Source of the DNA: Anseranas semipalmata
Lineage: Eukaryota; Chordata; Aves; Anseriformes; Anseranatidae
Direction of reading: 5' to 3'
DNA length: 64,000 bases
NCBI GenBank assembly: GCA_013399115.1
Contig: VXAA01004065.1
Location: 135,519-199,518 of the forward strand
The translations under genes were made by a program, and so were the position numbers. The notes under the pieces were generated by a model. It did not search any database. It was not told where the DNA came from and saw only the letters and a program-made list of their open reading frames with translations. This document shows, piece by piece, positions 58,341 to 64,000 of the stretch (position 1 is the first letter of the stretch; each line of letters begins with the position of its first letter).

Positions 58341-61300
58341 GGGTTCGTGGCTGATCTCGCAAGGTCCCAGTTGCTCCAGGAGGCTCAGCTGCTTGCAGGC
58401 CCCTGTGCAAAGCACCAAGCAAAGGCTTTACGTAGCCACCAGAAGGCTAACTTTATGAAAGATGCTCTTGATATCATTCAGACACAGGAGGCACGGAACG
58501 AATTAGAAACAGATTCCTCTGAAGGAAGCAAGACAACGGGATATATTACAGTATGAAAATGTACTTGGCAGGTAGAATGTATATATCAGGAACCGAAAAA
58601 AACTGTTTGGTAAGTGATACATTTCATATTAAAATATATAAATCATCCACTTGGAGAAGAATTGGACTCTCTGGGCAAGTACCTTTGCTACTACATCTGA
58701 CATACTGCCTGTTAAAACAGATATATTAATTTCCAAACCTGATAATCATTGCCTATTTTTTTATTTGTTCCAGTATAAAACTCAGATATATCATTCACAG
58801 CGTCTGACAGTCATCTCTGTCTGTTGCTGGCTTGACTGTGTTATTCCAGCATTGCAGTGCAGTGAATAGTCCCTAGTTAATCAGTGTATCTATTGATTAA
58901 TATATGTTCTCATTACAGTAAATATATATCATAGTAAATTAGATAATATAACCATAATAAACCTGCTATATCCACTGTGTTACCTACTAAATCAAAATTA
59001 ACAATTACTAATTGAAATTATATCCCCTAGTACAGCATTATATAAATCAAAGGCATTTTCTCTCACATCCATGCATCATTCAGAAGATTAATCCTCCAGC
59101 AACTGTAAATGTTTTTCTACTGCGTTCATTTGGCTAAGCTGGATCACGGTAATAGCCTTGGGGTTAAACGTGTGCAGTATGCTAGAGCTGATGTACTGGT
59201 TATGGCCACGTACGTCCTCAGCGCTCATCACACTGCACTGGTGAGTCACTGAGCCGTGGGGATCGCCAGTGCCCTGCACCCACCACATCCCGTGGGTTGG
59301 GATTCCCGGTTCTCAGGTTTGAGTGGAGGTTGCATCCGCTCAGACATCTTTTACCCTGTGTGCTAGGACACAAAAAACTTAGACACAAAAAAAGCATGCT
59401 AATTTGAAAGAAACATTGGTGACCTGTTTGCTGCCATACCCACTGGTGCTCTCCTTTATTTCCCACTTAAAGACTCGAGAGGGACGTTAGTAAACCACTT
59501 TTATTTTCACTCTCCAACATCCCAGACACAGATGGGAACGTCAACGGGAGCTGCTCCCATGGGAGGGCAGAACAGCAGAGCCCCACACAGTGCTGCATCA
59601 GCCCAACAGCCCTGGGTCATGGACGACATTTGGCTCTTGGGAGGGGATCCCACCAGGGGGACTGATGGAGAGTGTCTTGAGAGAAGTGCTTTTTAGGAAT
59701 GATTTTAGAGTGTTTCTGTAGGGATCATCACTGGTCCATTGAGAAGGGTCTCTGAGGAGCTCTGCTACGCAGTGCATGCGATGGGGAGAAATGCTGATTC
59801 CTCCGGAGCCAGGAAAGAATGAGAAGAAGCAGGTGAGACAGCCCAAGCTACCTTCACTTGCAGCAGCTTCACAAAATGTCCTAACCGAACAGAAAACCAA
59901 TCAGAGGTTATGCAAACCTCTCGTGCTTGCTTTGCATTTTCGTAGTAGAAGACTGGGCATCAGTCCAAACCCATAATCTGCGCAAGGGCATGTCACAACA
60001 AATAGGAGAGGGATAATTAGAATTTTATGAAGAGTGGCTCTCTGTAATGCTACCTACTGTTTACTTACCAACAATTTTAAATTTTGCATCTGATGTATTT
60101 TATGTAACATGAACTAAAAATCATTTTCTAAGAAGCTTATATTTGCTGTTATTTATGTTGTGGGGTTTTTTTTGAATAACCATGTTTCCCCAGTGGGACC
60201 AATGTGCGTGCACGTGTGTCTGCTCATAAAACAGTGTTGTAACATATGAAAGCGTAGGAATGCAGCTTTAGCAGATAATAACTCTTGATTTCATTGTTTC
60301 AAATGTTTTTTCCTAGAAGTCAATGAAAGTCCAGTTCACTCAAAACAATAGCACTCTGAGAACCATTCCTGTGCTTTCCAGAAGTATGTGAGAAGATACG
60401 TGTAAGAGGGAATTCTAAAAGCGAGGTAAGACATAACATTTTCTTCATTGTCTTTCACTGCAGTTCTGCAACTTCGCTAGCTAGATCGGCTGTTGTGTTT
60501 TACCCAGATAGGACTCTATTTCAGTGATACGTAGCACCTGAACCTTGTGTCCAGCTATGTAGTCATTTGACATCTCTTCTAGAAAAAAATGTGCTTTAGC
60601 AAGATACTACTTTTTACATTATTGATTTGTTATAACTGATATAGCTGTATGGATATTCTTATCCATGGGCAAATCTGAGAGTATTAATCTAGCCACCACC
60701 CACACAAAGATTTATTTTAAAAGTCAACACACAGAATGTAGCTCAGCATTAAGTATTTTTATCATCTTAATAAACCCTCTGAAATCAGCAAAAGCAACTC
60801 ATGCAAGCAAGTAGTCATCTGATAATTTTTCTCCATGAAATTAAAAAGATAGAAATGTGAGATTTTTCAAAATCTTTATTGTTGAATTACTTTTAACCCA
60901 ATTCCCATAATTCAAGCACCTTATTTTCTGCATAAATAGTCATAAACAGCCATATGGCTAATTGCTTACCCGAAGTGTAGTCCTTTTAGAACAAGTACAT
61001 CAGTGGCTGCATCCCCATCAGCAAGTGTTGTGGTGCCATGGATGTGGAGATAAGTCCTCAGGTGCTGGGGACCCACATCCACACCATGCACATTCCTGTG
61101 GGATGGCTCCCCGTGAGCTCTGGTAAGGTCCCAGGAGCCAGCACATGAGGTGCACGGCTCAGGTTTAGCTTAACCCCAAGGGATGCAGCCGTCGTCTCTT
61201 GCTCCACAGTGCAAACTGAAGCACGGTGAGTGGAGGACAATGGGGAGGTTTGCTCCCTCCTGCTAGCAACCGAAATGCTGCCATAGGTGCACACACTGCA

Positions 61301-62530
61301 TACCACCTTCTTGTGGCCCTGCCCATCACAGCTTGAAAAGAAATCCAAGAAACATCCCTTCATATCACTTTTTGCTCCTTGTGATCACTGGTGAGGTTCT
61401 AAGTGCATGGGGAACCACGAGGCAGGGGCAGGTCAGCCTATGCTGTGCCCTGCAAGGAAATTGCTACCCTCCACCTGCCTTAACACAGCTGGACCTGGGC
61501 CCTGCTCTCTGCTTCTTTGCAGGGCTGTGGTTTGAGGGGGAAGACAGGAAAATCCTGTGTCCCAGGTGAAAGGACTGTAAATCCTGGGGTATGTTATCCC
61601 TGAGTGCAACCTGACATTGGACTGACAGGTATACGAGACAACTCAGGCTTGCTTCTTGCTTGATTTAGCTTCAGGCATTTAAATCCAAGTCTTCGACCTA
61701 TGAGACACTGCTCTGAAAAGTCGTGGCCCTGCTCTCACAAAGACTTTCACTGCTTTCCCCAGCTAGGGTAGCATTGTGCTGTGCCGTAGCATAGCCACAG
61801 TGATCGGCTGCGTGCACATGCATCTCTTAACGCCAGCACAGCAAGGTAACTAAGGTTGGGTGGTTTAAGGAGTTGCCTTACGGATGGGGATTGGAAATCC
61901 CATTAGACATCAGCAAAGTCCAGTCTGCGTGTGTAATATGGTGAGCTACAAGGTGCTGCAAAATCTGAAAGGATTGCTTTGTGGTAGTAATGATTAATAT
62001 TAATAAGTGTAATAGGTTTCCATGATGTAGACAGGGTGAATGGCAAAATGGATTCAGGTCTTTTTATTTTCTTCTCAGCTTGTTATTATCTAGAGGAAAA
62101 AAACACTAATTACCAGAAGCTAATAGCTAGTGTGTTACTTACCCTCTTAATTAGTACCCTAATTATTAAGTGCAGTGATAACCACTAGTTAGAACATATT
62201 TGCTTTTTAAGACTTTCTTGTTTATCTGTCTTCCCACTCCGTCTTTTTAATAACACTGACACCAGCAGAGTTGCTGCAGAGAGAATACCAATAATTTCCC
62301 CTTGGGAAATGAGTCATTTGGAGCCTCCTGAACGCTGTTATGATTTTCATTCTGTTGTAAAATGCTTTTCACCTTTGAACTGTTGGCTTGTGTTAGGTTC
62401 CAACATTAAAACGCTAACATTTGAAATTGGAGGATGAACCCAGAGGAGCAGAAAAGGTCACCTCGGTGGCACAAAATCTTGCTCAAAGTCTTCCATCTGG
62501 GGGGCAGGAAGGCTTCTGAACAACATGGAA
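58341..62530. other. Non-coding sequence, strongly AT-rich in parts
   Basis: 58600-59090, 60000-60960 and 61930-62420 are AT-rich with dense TAATTA-type homeodomain cores. 62306-62312 holds a perfect AP-1 site, TGAGTCA. These look like conserved non-coding elements by composition only. On the minus strand 59820-59598 is an open segment followed by AATAAA hexamers at 59505-59500 and 59460-59455, a possible but unproven terminal exon. 61000-61560 is GC-richer with chance frames. Confidence 0.5.
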
Positions 62531-62581
62531 GCCCATCTCTAAATCCTGCCCATCTCTTTGGCTGCCCATCTCTAAATCCTG
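62531..62581 (+). repeat. Short minisatellite, three 16-17 bp units
   Basis: Three head-to-tail units begin GCCCATCTCT: 62531-62547, 62548-62563 and 62564-62580. The first and third are identical (GCCCATCTCTAAATCCT); the middle one ends TTGGCT instead. The pattern suggests slippage expansion with one diverged unit. Confidence 0.85.
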
Positions 62582-63862
62582 AAGCTGCCAGTGAAATATT
62601 CCACATCGTGTCTGTCTGAAGTCACGAGGTCATCTTGGGATGCATTTCTTCTAGTCCCACAAGTAACCTCTTGCTTTCCATCCTTTGGATTAGGAGCCTG
62701 TGGTACCCAGGTGCTGGATGCTGTGGTCCCATGTGTCTGCTGCATCCTGAGGAGCAGTGCCCGCTGCGAGAGGAAGAGGTGGCTGTGCAGACTTCGTCCG
62801 TGCTCAAGTGAAATGGCAAACAACTACCTGTGGATTCTTAGTAAAGGAGCCATTTGAATGGAAAATTAAGCCTAAATACCTGCCAAAAATCCTGTGTTGA
62901 GGTGATTGGTATTTATGGGTCACTGCCAGAAGCTGTTATAATACAACCTTTTTATGTGGTCTTATTAACTCTTTCCAGGGAGCAATACATTGTAAGCAAC
63001 TGAAGCCAGTCAGTTAAGATGTGCCACAGAGGGGAAGAAGGATCTCTTGGCTACAGAGCACAGCGTACAGCCATGCTTGAGTTGGATGTGATGTTGCACA
63101 CCAGAAAAAATACTTTGCTAGTTGTAAAATCTAATGGAAGGAGGAAGACAGCTCTGCTCTCTGCCCTTGATTCTTGGCAGTGTGGATTACAAAATGCTGC
63201 TGCTTAAAGGATGTGGATTAGGAAAGATGTTAACTACGTGTACAGTTACTGTTTCTATAGCCTCATTAGTATGCACGATGTTTCACACTGATTTGACATT
63301 GTCTCTGCCCTAAGAAGCTTGAAATTTAAAGGCAAAACCCTGTGACCATGTGAAATCTGAACATTGCAAGCAAGGCTCTCAAAAAAGGATTTGTGAGACT
63401 GTGAAGAAATACATTTTATTTGACATGTCAAAGCAGGGAGCAGGCAGGGAGGCAGAGGTAAACAACTGGAGCGGAGGAGAAAAATAACGAAAGAGCCCTA
63501 ATTGTTGTCAGCTTGGTTCCAGCCTTGTTCACCCAGACAGACTCTGCTGCATCTTTGTCAGTGGAGGTATTTCTGACTTGCAGCAATCTAAGTGAGAACA
63601 TCTTCCATGCGTTTATCCAAAGCAGCTGCTGCTGGAGTGTTTTTAACCCCATGGTCTTTTTGCCTCGCTCAGTATTTCTGGGTGCACGGGGTCCCTGAGG
63701 GAGCAGGAAGCAGGAGGCAGGATGGGCAGGCACCTGGCGGTGCTCCCCTGCGCTGGGGCCCACGTGGAGGAGCTGCAGGGGGTGATCTGTGCTCCCGCAC
63801 ATGTGGCGGCTTCTTCCCACTCCTGAAGCTGGTCCCTTTTTTTCCAGGGGTGACCTTCCACA
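62582..63862. other. Non-coding unique sequence, GC-rich near the right end
   Basis: No exon is recognised. 63660-63860 is GC-rich with a 173-codon minus-strand frame at 63428-63949. That frame runs antisense into the CR1 fragment and has no recognisable product, so it is a chance frame. The boundary with the CR1 is approximate. Confidence 0.55.
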
Positions 63863-64000
63863 TGCGAACCTCATGAAGTTCAACAAGGCCAAGGGCAATG
63901 TCCTGCGCCTGGGCCGGGGCAATCCCAAGCACAAACACAGGCTGGGCAATGAGTAGATTGAGAGCAGCCCTGAGGAGAAGGACCTGGGGGTGTTGGCTGA
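63863..64000 (+). pseudogene. CR1 LINE ORF2 fragment, C-terminal reverse transcriptase region, cut by window edge
   Basis: The plus-strand frame reads ANLMKFNKAKGNVLRLGRGN, then PKHKHRLGNE, a TAG stop at 63954-63956, then IESSPEEKDLGVLA. This is the segment just after the palm domain of the CR1 reverse transcriptase, where the functional form has a tryptophan codon in place of the TAG. A conserved cysteine after KAK is glycine here. The similarity begins abruptly at about 63863, consistent with 5' truncation, and the element continues beyond the window. It is an inactivated copy in the CR1 subtype common in bird genomes. Confidence 0.93.

Noticed and set aside
59648..59661. CCACCAGGGGG, a partial CTCF core
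   Set aside because: The 3' half of the motif (GCRS) is missing. Only 11 of 14 positions fit, which is expected by chance in 64 kb.
63428..63949. Minus-strand open frame of 173 codons
   Set aside because: Its N-terminal part is antisense to the CR1 fragment, which explains the open frame there. The remainder is unrecognisable.
1..64000. CRISPR arrays, bacterial operons, ribosome binding sites, replication origins
   Set aside because: The repeat families and base composition are those of a vertebrate nuclear genome. No regularly spaced direct repeats or prokaryotic gene organisation are present.

Overview
The window is vertebrate nuclear DNA and almost certainly avian. The evidence is the repeat content: three CR1 LINE fragments in the form seen in bird genomes. 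One lies at 45523-45630 and carries the duplicated CACAGAAT terminal octamer of a CR1 3' end, one at 47372-47505, and one runs off the right edge at 63863-64000. There are also older amniote relics: MIR-type SINE remnants, a diverged CR1/L3-like LINE, and a palindromic terminal-inverted-repeat element. Interspersed repeats are sparse, as is usual in birds. I cannot name the species. The CR1 subtypes would fit a neoavian bird, but that is a guess.

I could not identify any protein-coding gene, tRNA, rRNA or known small RNA. The longest open frames (up to about 230 codons) lie in GC-rich patches, often start at non-ATG codons, have open frames on the opposite strand, and encode low-complexity, unrecognisable proteins. 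They look like chance frames. The window is best read as intergenic or deep-intronic sequence: long stretches of unique AT-leaning DNA broken by short CpG-rich patches.

Layout. 1-6.5 kb: unique sequence with a MIR remnant at 3.2 kb. 6.5-7.05 kb: the strongest CpG island, with an excellent CTCF-type motif at its left end. 7-20.9 kb: unique sequence with two RFX X-box-like sites near 15 kb. 20.9-31.1 kb: several smaller CpG clusters (20.9-21.1, 26.0-26.2, 30.7-31.1), a 25-bp tandem duplication, homopolymer tracts and a GT microsatellite. 31-43 kb: mostly unique, with a second CTCF-type motif, a probable MIR remnant and a G-quadruplex motif. 43.7-44.1 kb: AC/AT microsatellites and assembly damage (a single N inside a duplicated 32-bp segment, then a 13-N gap). 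45.5-47.5 kb: two short CR1 tails in opposite orientation. 47.5-56.6 kb: unique, with two possible but unproven exons. 56.7-58 kb: the palindromic element and the ancient LINE. 58-64 kb: a CpG patch, AT-rich possibly conserved sequence, a short minisatellite and the terminal CR1.

No genes can be shown to work together here. What can be supported is repeat archaeology, a few candidate regulatory sites and two assembly defects. Claims of conservation or exon status are labelled as inference throughout.
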